A DNA stretch of 64,000 bases. It comes from Mangrovimonas futianensis. Its GTDB lineage: Bacteria > Bacteroidota > Bacteroidia > Flavobacteriales > Flavobacteriaceae. Within the stretch, counting starts at the first letter, position 1. The number at the start of each line of letters is the position of its first letter. The stretch lies in the NCBI RefSeq assembly GCF_021245805.1, contig NZ_JAJJNF010000008.1:62001-126000 (forward strand), given 5' to 3'. Shown here piece by piece: positions 1 to 8,377 of the stretch. Below the pieces are notes generated by a model. The model did no database searches, was not told the DNA's origin, and saw only the letters and a list, made by a program, of their open reading frames with translations. The position numbers and the translations under genes are program-made.

Positions 1-452
1 GGATATGTTAAAAGTACAGGTTCGGCATTAAACCCCACAGCTTTAAGATATTCCTTGAAAATAATTTCCTTGTACGCCAAGGTATCCTCATGCTTTTTTA
101 TAGCATCCTTTTCATAATCTACGGCACTTGCGGCCGCAATTATTCCATTGAATACATCTCCATCCCTGTTTACAATGCGATACACATAATAGGTTGGTTT
201 TTCATCTTCTATAAAGATGCCATCTTCTTTAAATTCTAGGTATCTATTCTTTACAAGCGCATATCGAGCTTTTCCAACAACATCTTTTGCAAAGCGATAC
301 CCAGGATTTATAATATGTAAAAACGAAAACGGATTATCCCTTAACCTAGATTCTACCTGCTCTTTGGTGTAGCTTTGGTAGGACCTAGAAGCTACAAGAC
401 TCACCTTATCTCTGGTGGGTCTAACAGCTTTAAAAGGAATAATATGGGCCAT
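1..452 (-). CDS. DUF1015 family protein (N-terminal part, cut by window edge)
   Basis: About 150 codons are visible; the C-terminus lies outside the window. The protein begins MAHIIPFKAVRPTRDKVSLV and continues with a conserved block of the type RDNPFSFLHIINPG, typical of the DUF1015 family (COG4198). The biochemical role of that family is unsettled; members often sit beside serine biosynthesis genes (serA/serC) in Bacteroidota, which is family knowledge and not visible here. The ATG at 452 lies 16 bases after the stop of the upstream hydroxyacyl-CoA dehydrogenase, so it is probably the third gene of a Gfo/Idh/MocA - hbd - DUF1015 operon. Family assignment is by recognition only. Confidence 0.75.
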   Translation of the reverse strand, partial: MAHIIPFKAVRPTRDKVSLVASRSYQSYTKEQVESRLRDNPFSFLHIINPGYRFAKDVVGKARYALVKNRYLEFKEDGIFIEDEKPTYYVYRIVNRDGDVFNGIIAAASAVDYEKDAIKKHEDTLAYKEIIFKEYLKAVGFNAEPVLLTY

Positions 453-468
453 TTAAAAATGCGCTTTT

Positions 469-1356
469 TTAGATAAATTGTTTAGACACCTTTTCAGCTT
501 TTCTACTTTCGGAATAATCATAAAAACCTTCTCCAGATTTTACCCCTAACTTTCCAGCTCTTACCATGTTAACTAGCAATGGACAAGGAGCATATTTAGG
601 GTTTTTAAATCCATCATACATCACTTCCAAAATAGATAGACATACATCCAACCCAATGAAATCTGCCAATTGTAACGGTCCCATGGGGTGAGCCATTCCT
701 AATTTCATTACAGTATCAATCTCTGAAACTCCAGCGACTCCATTATAAAGTGTTTCAATAGATTCGTTTATCATTGGCATCAAGATTCTATTGGCTACAA
801 ATCCTGGATAATCGTTTACTTCAACTGGAATTTTACCCAATTGTTTTGACATTTCCATGATGGTATTTGTTACTTCATCACTTGTATTATAACCCCTAAT
901 TATTTCAACAAGTTTCATGATAGGAACCGGATTCATAAAGTGCATTCCGATAACTTGATCTGGTCTAGCAGTCACAGAAGCGATTTGGGTGATAGAAATA
1001 GAGGAGGTATTGGTTGCCAAAATTGTGTCCTCTGAACAGTCATCACTTAACTGTTTGAAAATTTTTAATTTAAGGTCAATATTTTCAGTGGCTGCTTCTA
1101 CCACTAAACTAGCATATTCAACTCCTTCTGTTATATCAGTAAAAGTGGTAATGTTATCTAAAGTATTCTTTTTATCAGCTTCAGTAATAGTCTCTTTTGA
1201 AACCATTCGGTCCAAATTTTTTGTAATGGTATCCAAACCTCGCTTTAAAGATGCTTCACTTATATCAATAAGTTGTACTTTAAATCCAGCTTGAGCAAAA
1301 GTATGTGCGATACCATTTCCCATGGTTCCGGCACCTATAACTGCTACGTTTTTCAT
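469..1356 (-). CDS. hbd: 3-hydroxyacyl-CoA (3-hydroxybutyryl-CoA) dehydrogenase
   Basis: 295 residues, the usual size of single-domain 3-hydroxybutyryl-CoA dehydrogenases. It oxidises or reduces the 3-hydroxy/3-keto position of short acyl-CoAs with NAD(P). The Rossmann motif GAGTMG is at residues 8-13 and an acidic residue ends the second strand (LIDIS, about 29-33). NTSS (about 116-119) and the catalytic histidine in MHFMNP (His139) follow, then the helical C-terminal domain with GFVANRILMPMINE. The start ATG is clear. A short intergenic region with a small GC-rich hairpin separates it from the upstream oxidoreductase gene; both probably belong to one transcript. It is cytoplasmic; the natural chain length cannot be told from sequence. 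Confidence 0.9.
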   Translation of the reverse strand: MKNVAVIGAGTMGNGIAHTFAQAGFKVQLIDISEASLKRGLDTITKNLDRMVSKETITEADKKNTLDNITTFTDITEGVEYASLVVEAATENIDLKLKIFKQLSDDCSEDTILATNTSSISITQIASVTARPDQVIGMHFMNPVPIMKLVEIIRGYNTSDEVTNTIMEMSKQLGKIPVEVNDYPGFVANRILMPMINESIETLYNGVAGVSEIDTVMKLGMAHPMGPLQLADFIGLDVCLSILEVMYDGFKNPKYAPCPLLVNMVRAGKLGVKSGEGFYDYSESRKAEKVSKQFI

Positions 1357-1372
1357 AATAATAATTTTGTGC

Positions 1373-1388
1373 TCCCGCCAAAGCGGGA
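1373..1388. repeat. Small GC-rich inverted repeat
   Basis: TCCCGC-CAAA-GCGGGA, a perfect 6-bp stem with a 4-base loop, stands out in AT-rich DNA between two co-oriented genes. There is no T-run directly after it on either strand, so it is a poor terminator. Palindromes of this kind are often dispersed in Flavobacteriaceae genomes; copy number cannot be judged from one window. Confidence 0.5.
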
Positions 1389-1433
1389 TTGTTCTTAATT
1401 AGTTTGTGATTAGTTTGTGTTTGAATTTAGTCC

Positions 1434-2393
1434 CTAAAATTGCTCAATTATTTTTGTGGCTAATCTTAAGGCTTCGGTACCATCCTGAAGTGTGACAACA
1501 GGCGTGGTGTTTGTGTTAATGGCATGAGCAAAAGTTTCTAATTCATCCAAAATAGCATTGTTTTTAGGAATGTCTGGATTATCAAAATAGATTTGCTTTT
1601 TAATACCTTCTGCATTTTGAAGGATCATATCAAAATCTCCTGGGTCTGTAGGGGCATCTTTCATTTTCACCACTTCACATTTCTTTTCCAGAAAATCTAC
1701 CGAGATATACGCATCACGCTGGAAGAAGCGTGTTTTACGCATGTTTTTAAGCGAAATTCTACTGGCTGTCAGGTTAGCTACACAACCATTTTCAAATTCG
1801 ATTCGAGCATTGGCAATATCAGGCGTTTCACTGATAACTGAAACACCACTAGCAGAAACAGATTTCACTTTTGATTTAACCACACTCAAAATGACATCAA
1901 TATCATGGATCATCAAGTCTAACACAACAGGCACATCAGTTCCTCTAGGATTGAATTCTGCCAATCTATGGGTTTCAATAAACATGGGGTTAACAATCTT
2001 GTCCTTTACCGCAGTAAATGCTGGATTGAACCTTTCAACATGGCCTACTTGCCCCCTTAAGTTATTTTCTGCCAATAACGTTCTAATATGCTCTGCTTCT
2101 TCAACCGTATTGGTGATGGGTTTTTCAATAAAAATATGCCTGCCTTTAGAGATTGCTTTTTTTGCGCATTCATAATGAGAAAGGGTGGGTGTTACAATAT
2201 CCACCATATCAACCGCGTCAATTAAATCATCTATAGAATTAAAGTATTTATAACCGAATTCTTCTTCTACTTTTTTGGCATTGTGTTCGTCTGCGTCGTA
2301 AAAGCCAACCAATTCGTATTTGGTTGATTGTTTGAGAAGTCTGAGATGGATTTTGCCAAGATGGCCTGCACCAAGTACTCCAGCTTTTAACAT
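1434..2393 (-). CDS. Gfo/Idh/MocA family NAD(P)-dependent oxidoreductase
   Basis: 319 residues. The N-terminal Rossmann fold has GVLGAGHLGKIH at residues 6-17. The family signature EKP appears in IFIEKPITN (about residue 90), where the lysine is the usual catalytic residue. The C-terminal half is the alpha/beta substrate domain, with LMIHDIDVILS supplying the His/Asp pair common in the family. Members act on sugars, inositols or related polyols; the substrate is not deducible. It is first in a likely operon with hbd and the DUF1015 gene. A -7 type element (TATTTTTG on the minus strand) lies 17-24 bases before the ATG. Confidence 0.85.
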   Translation of the reverse strand: MLKAGVLGAGHLGKIHLRLLKQSTKYELVGFYDADEHNAKKVEEEFGYKYFNSIDDLIDAVDMVDIVTPTLSHYECAKKAISKGRHIFIEKPITNTVEEAEHIRTLLAENNLRGQVGHVERFNPAFTAVKDKIVNPMFIETHRLAEFNPRGTDVPVVLDLMIHDIDVILSVVKSKVKSVSASGVSVISETPDIANARIEFENGCVANLTASRISLKNMRKTRFFQRDAYISVDFLEKKCEVVKMKDAPTDPGDFDMILQNAEGIKKQIYFDNPDIPKNNAILDELETFAHAINTNTTPVVTLQDGTEALRLATKIIEQF

Positions 2394-2409
2394 ATTATCT
2401 TGTTTTTAA

Positions 2410-2417
2410 CAAAAATA
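2410..2417 (-). promoter_or_regulatory. Candidate -7 element for the Gfo/Idh/MocA operon
   Basis: TATTTTTG on the minus strand matches the Bacteroidota TAnnTTTG box. At the expected 19-base spacing the -33 triplet is TTC instead of TTG. Transcription would begin about 12 bases before the ATG at 2393. Confidence 0.45.
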
Positions 2418-2550
2418 AGATTTTAGATATTATTTTGAATGTTTTGAACTATTAAAATATCCCTAAAGGAATTACCTGTAAAATCTGTTGAATTTGGTTT
2501 TGACCTTTCAAATGTTTGATTAATTTTATCCAGAAATCTGCTACTTCATT

Positions 2551-3192
2551 TTGAAAGATACTTATAGACATCAAGGATTAAGACAGCAACTGGTTGAGGT
2601 TGTAAGAGCTAAGGGCATCAAGGATGAAAAGGTCCTAAAAGCCATAGGAAAGGTGCCAAGGCATTTGTTTATGGATTCAGGATTTTTGGATCATGCTTAT
2701 CAGGATAAAGCATTTCCAATTGCGGCAGACCAAACGATATCTCAACCCTATACAGTAGCTTTTCAGACCGAGTTGTTAGAAGTGAAACCAGGCGATAAGA
2801 TTTTGGAAATAGGAACAGGGAGTGGTTACCAAACTGCCATATTGTGTGAATTGGGGTGTCGCGTCTTTAGTATTGAAAGACAAAATGAGTTGTTTAAGAA
2901 AACTTCAAAGTTTCTTCCCAAGTTGGGTTATAGAGCTAAAAAACTCATTTTTGGGGATGGTTACATTGGTTTGAAGGAAGAAGCACCTTTCAAAGGCATC
3001 ATTGTGACTGCGGGGGCACCATTTGTTCCCAAAGCGCTTTTGGCGCAATTGGAAATTGGTGGGCGTCTTGTGATTCCTGTGGGAGACAACGTTCAAACCA
3101 TGACTTTATTTATTAGAAAAGGCCCCAAGGACTTTGAAAAACATGAATTTGGTGATTTCCGGTTTGTACCTTTATTAGAAGATAAAAACTAA
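2551..3192 (+). CDS. pcm: Protein-L-isoaspartate O-methyltransferase
   Basis: 213 residues, normal for bacterial PCMT. The enzyme methylates isoaspartyl residues in aged proteins using S-adenosylmethionine, starting repair. Motifs: PIAADQTISQPYTVA (about 56-70), which holds the substrate-binding serine; the SAM motif ILEIGTGSGYQT (about 84-95); and VTAGAPFVP. The start is TTG at 2551. No in-frame ATG lies nearby, an in-frame stop (TAA) sits at 2521-2523, and the MKDTYRHQGLRQQL beginning matches what I know of flavobacterial homologues. It is divergent from the Gfo/Idh/MocA operon and convergent with the protease gene after it. Confidence 0.92.
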   Translation: MKDTYRHQGLRQQLVEVVRAKGIKDEKVLKAIGKVPRHLFMDSGFLDHAYQDKAFPIAADQTISQPYTVAFQTELLEVKPGDKILEIGTGSGYQTAILCELGCRVFSIERQNELFKKTSKFLPKLGYRAKKLIFGDGYIGLKEEAPFKGIIVTAGAPFVPKALLAQLEIGGRLVIPVGDNVQTMTLFIRKGPKDFEKHEFGDFRFVPLLEDKN

Positions 3193-3226
3193 ATCTCCTT
3201 CCTATTTACCCTGTTTAACACAGTTA

Positions 3227-5251
3227 TTAATCTACTTTGGGTAAATATTCAGGTGGAATAGGGTTTTCTGGGGTTTCTTGGGTCCAGTAAATATTGACAA
3301 TCCACCAACGTTTGCCATCAAAAAGCAATTGAATGCTATTAACACCTCGCATAAAAGGAATAACATCTGTTTGAGTTCTAAAGGTCTCATAAGTACTGAA
3401 AACTTGTGCGATGTTTCCATAGGTGTTAACCACTCTGTTAATTTCTTTCTCAAAGAAACCATTGTCCATCATCCAAGTTTCAGCTGACTTCACATAATCA
3501 TTGGGAGAAATATATTTCACTTTATAAGTACTGTCTTGTGCTCTCGCCGTCGGAATTAATTTGGCATCTGGTTTAAACAGATATTTAAAAAACTCCCAAT
3601 TTCTTTCTTGACCTCTTTCTCCAGAAATTACTTCATAAAGAGACTCTATAGTAGAATCCATGGTTCCTACATAATTGATAAAGCTGGTTTGTGGTAAAAA
3701 GAGACTGATACCTCTTTTTCTTAATGGTTCAAACCATTTATTTCTTAATTTAAGTTGCTCTTCAGAAGGCTCTTTTAAAACGGTAAATTTATTAGTGTCT
3801 TCATCATACAGAATTCCTATTTTAAAATAGTATTCTTGAAGTGGTAAAGGTTCTGCATGGATGATATATTTATCAAAAAAATCGTTGATTTCTGGATAGG
3901 TTTCCTCTGTAAAATCAGCAAAGAAAGAATCCTCATTAAAGGATTTGTTGGGACCATATTTTCTACTCAGTTTGATAATCACATCCATTAAACCTGTATT
4001 GCCTTTAGAGAGTTCAATAAGTCTGATGTCCAAAAGGCTGGCAGCTAAAGCTCCTTTCATATTGATGTTTCCAAATTGTTTTTGTCCATCAGCTGTATAG
4101 GAAGTTAGTGCCAGATCCAAAAGGCTATAATGATTGTTATAAAGATTTTTACTGATGTAAACCTTTTTTTCCAATTCAGACAAATATTCATCGGCAGTTG
4201 TTTCACCTCCTCTAAACATCATCATTTTTGAAGCCCATTCAGTAACACCCTCATAAAGCCATAAATGCTTTGATGGAAGCGGGGTGTCATATTGGAATTT
4301 AGAAACAATCTCACTATGAAGATTTAATGGGGTCACTATATGAAAAAATTCATGTGCTGCTAGGTCTAGGATTTCCTTCTCTAAATTTTTCCATGGTGTT
4401 TCTCTATAAACGTAACCCGAGCTGCGGTTGTGAGCCCAAGAACCATCTGTTTTATCTTCAAACATGAATAGGAATGTGTATTGGTCAACAGGAATACCTT
4501 CTATATAATTACCAGCAGTTTCAAACATTTTCTTCATAGATTCCATGATTTGTGAAGCTGTAACGACACCTGTTTTTGAATATGAAAAAATATCAATTAC
4601 AGACCCCTGAACTGTCATGGATTCTCTAGTGAGATATCCGAGTAAAATTGGAGAGTCTACCACGTGGCTATAGTTTTTTGCCAGATATTTTCCTGAGCTT
4701 GATTTTTTTAGAGAAGTGGCAACTTGCCATTCTGCTGGGTGTTGTAATTGAAGTTTAATAGGCGTTTTCTTCTTTCCTTTGAAGTAACCAAAAACAGCCT
4801 GTCCATTGATTAAAGCATGATCATTTTCAATAGAAGTTCCAAATCTCAAATGAATTGGGTTTTGGTCTACTGGACTATCCCAAGTCTCTGAAATTTCATA
4901 TTCAATTCGAATGACTTTATGTGGTTTTGAAATTTTAAATTGGTTGGTAGAAATATGTTTGGTAGCAATCTCATTTCCATGTTTATCAAATGCCCTAAAA
5001 GAGGTTACATATTTCCCTATGTCCATTATTTGGTAGGTGTTTGGAGCTGTAGCTGCAAAATTGAATACATCATTTTCCTCTCCCAAACTAGGAGGTGTAA
5101 CGGTTACTTTAAAGGTATCGTTACTCCTGTCTAATAAATTAACCGTAAACTGAATGTCATTGGTTACCGGGATAGTAGGGTTTAATAGAGAACTACAAGA
5201 AGATAAAAGGATTGAAAGAGCAATGATGTAAACTTTAAAAAATCTTTTCAT
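3227..5251 (-). CDS. M61-like zinc metalloprotease lipoprotein with C-terminal NTF2-like domain
   Basis: About 674 residues from the ATG at 5251; a TTG two codons earlier is less likely. The lipoprotein signal has lipobox LLSSC (Cys19). The zinc site is AAHEFFHIV (HExxH about residues 300-304), with a third ligand in WLYEGVTEW (Glu about 334). This matches M61 glycyl-aminopeptidase-like proteases. The usual C-terminal PDZ domain is not evident. Instead the last ~135 residues begin with TIESLYEVISGERGQ, include NWEFFKYLFKPDAKL and end with LLFDGKRWWIVNIYW, the pattern of standalone NTF2/SnoaL-like proteins. Probably membrane-anchored and facing the periplasm or outside. Natural substrate unknown. 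Protease assignment is good; the domain fusion is my reading. Confidence 0.8.
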   Translation of the reverse strand: MKRFFKVYIIALSILLSSCSSLLNPTIPVTNDIQFTVNLLDRSNDTFKVTVTPPSLGEENDVFNFAATAPNTYQIMDIGKYVTSFRAFDKHGNEIATKHISTNQFKISKPHKVIRIEYEISETWDSPVDQNPIHLRFGTSIENDHALINGQAVFGYFKGKKKTPIKLQLQHPAEWQVATSLKKSSSGKYLAKNYSHVVDSPILLGYLTRESMTVQGSVIDIFSYSKTGVVTASQIMESMKKMFETAGNYIEGIPVDQYTFLFMFEDKTDGSWAHNRSSGYVYRETPWKNLEKEILDLAAHEFFHIVTPLNLHSEIVSKFQYDTPLPSKHLWLYEGVTEWASKMMMFRGGETTADEYLSELEKKVYISKNLYNNHYSLLDLALTSYTADGQKQFGNINMKGALAASLLDIRLIELSKGNTGLMDVIIKLSRKYGPNKSFNEDSFFADFTEETYPEINDFFDKYIIHAEPLPLQEYYFKIGILYDEDTNKFTVLKEPSEEQLKLRNKWFEPLRKRGISLFLPQTSFINYVGTMDSTIESLYEVISGERGQERNWEFFKYLFKPDAKLIPTARAQDSTYKVKYISPNDYVKSAETWMMDNGFFEKEINRVVNTYGNIAQVFSTYETFRTQTDVIPFMRGVNSIQLLFDGKRWWIVNIYWTQETPENPIPPEYLPKVD

Positions 5252-5284
5252 GAACAATTTGGATTAAAGTAATATTCCGGTAGG

Positions 5285-5740
5285 TTAGAAACTTTTATTA
5301 ATTCTGTCTAAATTTCTTTTCATATCGCGATCCTTGATAGTCTCCCGTTTATCAAACAGTTTCTTACCTCTGGCTAAGGCAATTTCAATTTTAGCAAGTC
5401 CTCTATCATTAATAAAGAGTCTTAATGGGATAATGGTTAATCCTTTAGTGTTAATGTCTTTTTCGAGTTTTTTTAATTCCCTTTTATTTAAAAGTAGTTT
5501 TCTTTCTGCCTTGGGTTTGTGGTTGTAGTAGTTCCCAAAGGCATATTCTTCTATAGTCATATTGATGACAAATAATTCTCCGCGATCATTGAATTCGCAA
5601 AAACTCTCAGCAATTGATGCCTTACTTTGTCTAATGGATTTTATTTCGGTACCAGTAAGAACGATACCGGCGGTATATTTATCCAAAATTTCATATTGAA
5701 ATTTGGCTTTTTTATTTTTGATATTGACTTGCTTCTGCAT
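5285..5740 (-). CDS. smpB: SsrA-binding protein SmpB
   Basis: About 151 residues, standard length. SmpB binds tmRNA and delivers it to stalled ribosomes for trans-translation. Recognisable blocks are NKKAKFQYEI, AGIVLTGTEIKSIRQ, EEYAFGNYYNHKPKAERKLLLNK and a basic tail with GKKLFDKRETIKDRD. I start at the ATG at 5740 rather than the in-frame TTG at 5749, because a -7 promoter element overlaps 5747-5754 and would leave the TTG untranscribed. The resulting mRNA would be almost leaderless. It sits between the M61-like protease gene and deoD on the same strand. Confidence 0.95.
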   Translation of the reverse strand: MQKQVNIKNKKAKFQYEILDKYTAGIVLTGTEIKSIRQSKASIAESFCEFNDRGELFVINMTIEEYAFGNYYNHKPKAERKLLLNKRELKKLEKDINTKGLTIIPLRLFINDRGLAKIEIALARGKKLFDKRETIKDRDMKRNLDRINKSF

Positions 5741-5746
5741 ATCCCA

Positions 5747-5754
5747 CAAAATTA
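5747..5754 (-). promoter_or_regulatory. Candidate -7 element for smpB
   Basis: TAATTTTG on the minus strand fits TAnnTTTG. At 19-base spacing the upstream triplet is TTC. The predicted start of transcription is only about 2 bases before the ATG at 5740. Confidence 0.5.
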
Positions 5755-5822
5755 CTGTTTTTTAATGATTGTAGAAAAATGAAACTGCAAGCTATCTTAT
5801 GAATTTTATTTTTTATTGGATG

Positions 5823-6521
5823 TTAAGCTAGCTCCAAAGCGATTTGAATCATTTCTTCAAAAGTAGACTCCCTTTCTTTGGAAGTAGTACGTTCTCCAGT
5901 TACCAAGGAATCAGAGATGGTTAAAATGGTTAGGGCGTTCACATTGTGTTTGGCTGCAACGGTATATAAACCAGCGGTTTCCATTTCCACACACAACACA
6001 CCAAATTTGGACCACTTTTTATAACTTTCAAAATCATCAGCATAAAATTCGTCACTGGTAAAAACATTCCCTGCCTTAATAGGAATTTGTTTTTCTCTAG
6101 CCACATGAATAGCCTTTTCAAATAATTCAAAACTAGCTGTTGGGGCATAATCGGCACCTCCAAATCGAAGTTCGTTAACGCCCGAATTTGATGAGGCTGC
6201 CATAGCAATAACAATATCTCTGAGCCTAACATTTTTTTGATAGGATCCAGCGCTGCCTACACGAATTAAATTCTTTACTCCGTAATAGGCTATTAATTCA
6301 TGAGAATAAATGGAAATACTGGGAACACCCATTCCTGTACCCATGACTGAGACACGTTTCCCGTTGTATGTGCCCGTATAGCCAAACATATTTCTAACTT
6401 TATTAAAGCAGAAGATATCTTTTAAAAAGGTTTCGGCAATCCACTTAGCTCTCAGTGGATCTCCTGGGAGTAAAATGGTTTCAGCAATCTCTCCCTTTTT
6501 GGCTTCAATATGTATACTCAT
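5823..6521 (-). CDS. deoD: Purine-nucleoside phosphorylase DeoD
   Basis: 232 residues, the length of hexameric DeoD-type enzymes. It splits purine (deoxy)nucleosides with phosphate into base and (deoxy)ribose-1-phosphate. Diagnostic stretches are ILLPGDPLRAKWIAE (phosphate site, about 17-31), GTGMGVPSISIYSHEL, IRVGSAGSYQ (about 86-95), CVEMETAGLY, and SDSLVTGE with the catalytic Asp. deoC ends 6 bases upstream on the same strand, so the two form a deoC-deoD salvage unit. Confidence 0.95.
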   Translation of the reverse strand: MSIHIEAKKGEIAETILLPGDPLRAKWIAETFLKDIFCFNKVRNMFGYTGTYNGKRVSVMGTGMGVPSISIYSHELIAYYGVKNLIRVGSAGSYQKNVRLRDIVIAMAASSNSGVNELRFGGADYAPTASFELFEKAIHVAREKQIPIKAGNVFTSDEFYADDFESYKKWSKFGVLCVEMETAGLYTVAAKHNVNALTILTISDSLVTGERTTSKERESTFEEMIQIALELA

Positions 6522-6527
6522 AAGTTC

Positions 6528-7193
6528 TTAGTAATTATTAGATGTAGAAGTATTTCCTGTTACAATAGCGATACCAGAGGAGGTACCAATCCTGGATACA
6601 CCTAAGTCGATATACTCTTGTGCTGTCTTAGTGTCTTTGATACCACCTGAAGCTTTAATCTTTATTTTTTCTCCAGCAACCGATTTCATTAATTTCACAT
6701 CGTGAATTGTTGCGCCACCTGTGCCAAAACCAGTTGAAGTTTTAATAAAATCGGCGCCACTCAATATTGATAATTCGCTGCCTTTTATTATTTCAATTTC
6801 TTCAAGATAGCAAGTTTCTAAAATGACTTTAAGGGTATTGTTGGGCATTATATTTTTTACAGCTTCTATATCTTGCCAAACTTTATCAAATTCTTTTCCC
6901 TTTAACCATCCAATATTAATGACCATATCAATTTCATCGGCCCCATCGAGAAGGGCTTGTTGAGCCTCAAAGACTTTAGCTTCGGTACTCATTGCTCCTA
7001 ATGGGAAACCAATCACTGAACATATTTGCACATTGGAACCGGATAAATAATTTTTAGCAAGGGAAACGTAGCAACTATTAACACAAACAGAGAAAAAGTC
7101 ATAGGATTTTGCCTCTTCGCATAGTTGCATTACATCCTCAGCAGAGGCTTGGGGTTTAAGTAAGGTGTGATCAATGTATTTGTTTAATTCCAT
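6528..7193 (-). CDS. deoC: Deoxyribose-phosphate aldolase DeoC
   Basis: 221 residues. It cleaves 2-deoxyribose-5-phosphate to acetaldehyde and glyceraldehyde-3-phosphate. All key elements are present: YIDHTLLKP (Asp8, His9, Thr10), DEIDMVIN (Asp89), the Schiff-base lysine in FIKTSTGF (Lys151), the second lysine in KIKASGGI (Lys180) and the phosphate-binding loop RIGTSSG (201-207). It lies immediately upstream of deoD, giving a compact deoxynucleoside catabolism operon. No good promoter element was found directly before the ATG. Confidence 0.95.
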   Translation of the reverse strand: MELNKYIDHTLLKPQASAEDVMQLCEEAKSYDFFSVCVNSCYVSLAKNYLSGSNVQICSVIGFPLGAMSTEAKVFEAQQALLDGADEIDMVINIGWLKGKEFDKVWQDIEAVKNIMPNNTLKVILETCYLEEIEIIKGSELSILSGADFIKTSTGFGTGGATIHDVKLMKSVAGEKIKIKASGGIKDTKTAQEYIDLGVSRIGTSSGIAIVTGNTSTSNNY

Positions 7194-7506
7194 ACCAATA
7201 AATGTAATTATTTTTATTGTAAAATGTTAAAAATCATAGCTTTTATGGGTAATGGTAAGGAATTAATTGGAATTGTCACATGATAATTATCAGTCTATTA
7301 CTTGATTATGCCATTTACTTTTGTTTTGATTATTGGTTCTAAGCGGTAGTCAAAAATATAGTTTTAAAGTCAACCCTTATGACTTCATTTGAATAGTAAT
7401 TTAAGTATTATGATTAATTGTTGTATTAAAATTTCAAATGGTCATAAGAAAAATGCTCCATGTTTTACATGGAGCATTTCATTTATAGCGAATTATTTTC
7501 AAAGTA
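7194..7506. other. Intergenic region between the two deoC genes
   Basis: 313 AT-rich bases without a plausible gene. They hold the terminator of the upstream deoC paralogue (7451-7479) and presumably the promoter of deoC/deoD, but I see no clear TAnnTTTG element close to the deoC start. Confidence 0.6.
7451..7479 (-). terminator. Intrinsic terminator of the deoC paralogue
   Basis: A perfect 12-bp stem, AAATGCTCCATG / CATGGAGCATTT, with a 5-base loop. On the minus strand the stem runs into a T-rich tract (TTTTTCTT). It lies 28 bases after the stop of the gene at 7507-8172. Confidence 0.8.
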
Positions 7507-8172
7507 TTAACTTGTCAAGGCATAGGATGGTTGTCCCGTGATAATTTGATTTCCATTTGTTGTTGCAATACGAACGACTCCTGTATCAATATATTTTACC
7601 GCCATATCGTAATCATCTATACCTCCCGAGGCTTTGATTTTTATTTTATTTCTAACAGTTTTTTTGATCATTTTTACGGCAGTAAGGGTAGCGCCGCTTT
7701 TAGAAAATCCTGTAGATGTCTTAATGCCTTCTGCTTTGGCATCTATACAAATCTGACAAGCTCTTATAATTTCATTTTTAGAAAGCTCACTAATTTCAAG
7801 TATGACTGTTAATGGAATATGTCCTATTGCCAACTTGACATCGCGAATATCTTTAAAAACAGAAACAAAATTTTTACTACGCATTAAGCCAACATTCATA
7901 ACCATGTCAATTTCATGGGCTCCATCTTCAACGGCCTTGACAGCTTCATATACCTTGGCTTCAGTGCTCATAGCTCCTAAGGGGAAGCCAACGGTAGCTA
8001 CTGTTTTGACGTTACTTGTGATTAGATAATACTTGGATAAAGGGACATTGGAACTGTTTACACAAACTGCATGATAACGATGTTTTTTTGCTTCTTCACA
8101 CAATTTTTTAATGTCTTCCTTGGACGCTGTAAGGGATAATTGCGCCTCTTCAATATAGCTATTAATTTTCAT
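7507..8172 (-). CDS. Divergent DeoC-like aldolase paralogue
   Basis: 221 residues, collinear with the neighbouring DeoC. It keeps the two active-site lysines in the same places (GIKTSTGF, Lys151; KIKASGGI, Lys180) and Asp89 in HEIDMVMN. Two conserved parts differ: the N-terminal YIDHTLLKP motif is YIEEAQLSL (Asp8 to Glu, His9 to Glu, Thr10 to Ala), and the phosphate-binding loop RIGTSSG reads RIATTNG. It can probably still form a Schiff base, but substrate recognition has likely changed, perhaps to a non-phosphorylated or larger aldehyde donor. It has its own terminator and is separated by 313 bases from deoC, so it is a separate unit. A decaying duplicate is possible, but the reading frame is intact. 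Confidence 0.8.
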   Translation of the reverse strand: MKINSYIEEAQLSLTASKEDIKKLCEEAKKHRYHAVCVNSSNVPLSKYYLITSNVKTVATVGFPLGAMSTEAKVYEAVKAVEDGAHEIDMVMNVGLMRSKNFVSVFKDIRDVKLAIGHIPLTVILEISELSKNEIIRACQICIDAKAEGIKTSTGFSKSGATLTAVKMIKKTVRNKIKIKASGGIDDYDMAVKYIDTGVVRIATTNGNQIITGQPSYALTS

Positions 8173-8328
8173 GAATGTAGGTTAAGATGTCGTAAAAATA
8201 CGATAAACGGTTTGTTTTGTGAAATTTTTTAGATGAACGGTAGAAAAAATTAAGAAATTTTAGGACTCTAAAATTTAATTGACTGAAAACAAAAAAAATA
8301 GATTTTTGACTTTGAATTATAGGAAAAT

Positions 8329-8377
8329 AAAAAAGCAACGATCGTCTAAAAGTGAAGTACGACTCACGTTGCTTTTT
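8329..8377 (-). terminator. Hairpin after clpB
   Basis: AAAAAGCAACG and CGTTGCTTTTT form a perfect 11-bp stem around a 26-base loop. The T-rich side makes it usable as a terminator on either strand. It lies 80 bases after the clpB stop. The loop is longer than usual, so a leader or attenuator role on the plus strand is an alternative. Confidence 0.55.

Noticed and set aside
7507..8172. Calling the second DeoC a pseudogene
   Set aside because: The frame is intact and full length, both lysines are kept and it has its own terminator; changed function is equally possible.
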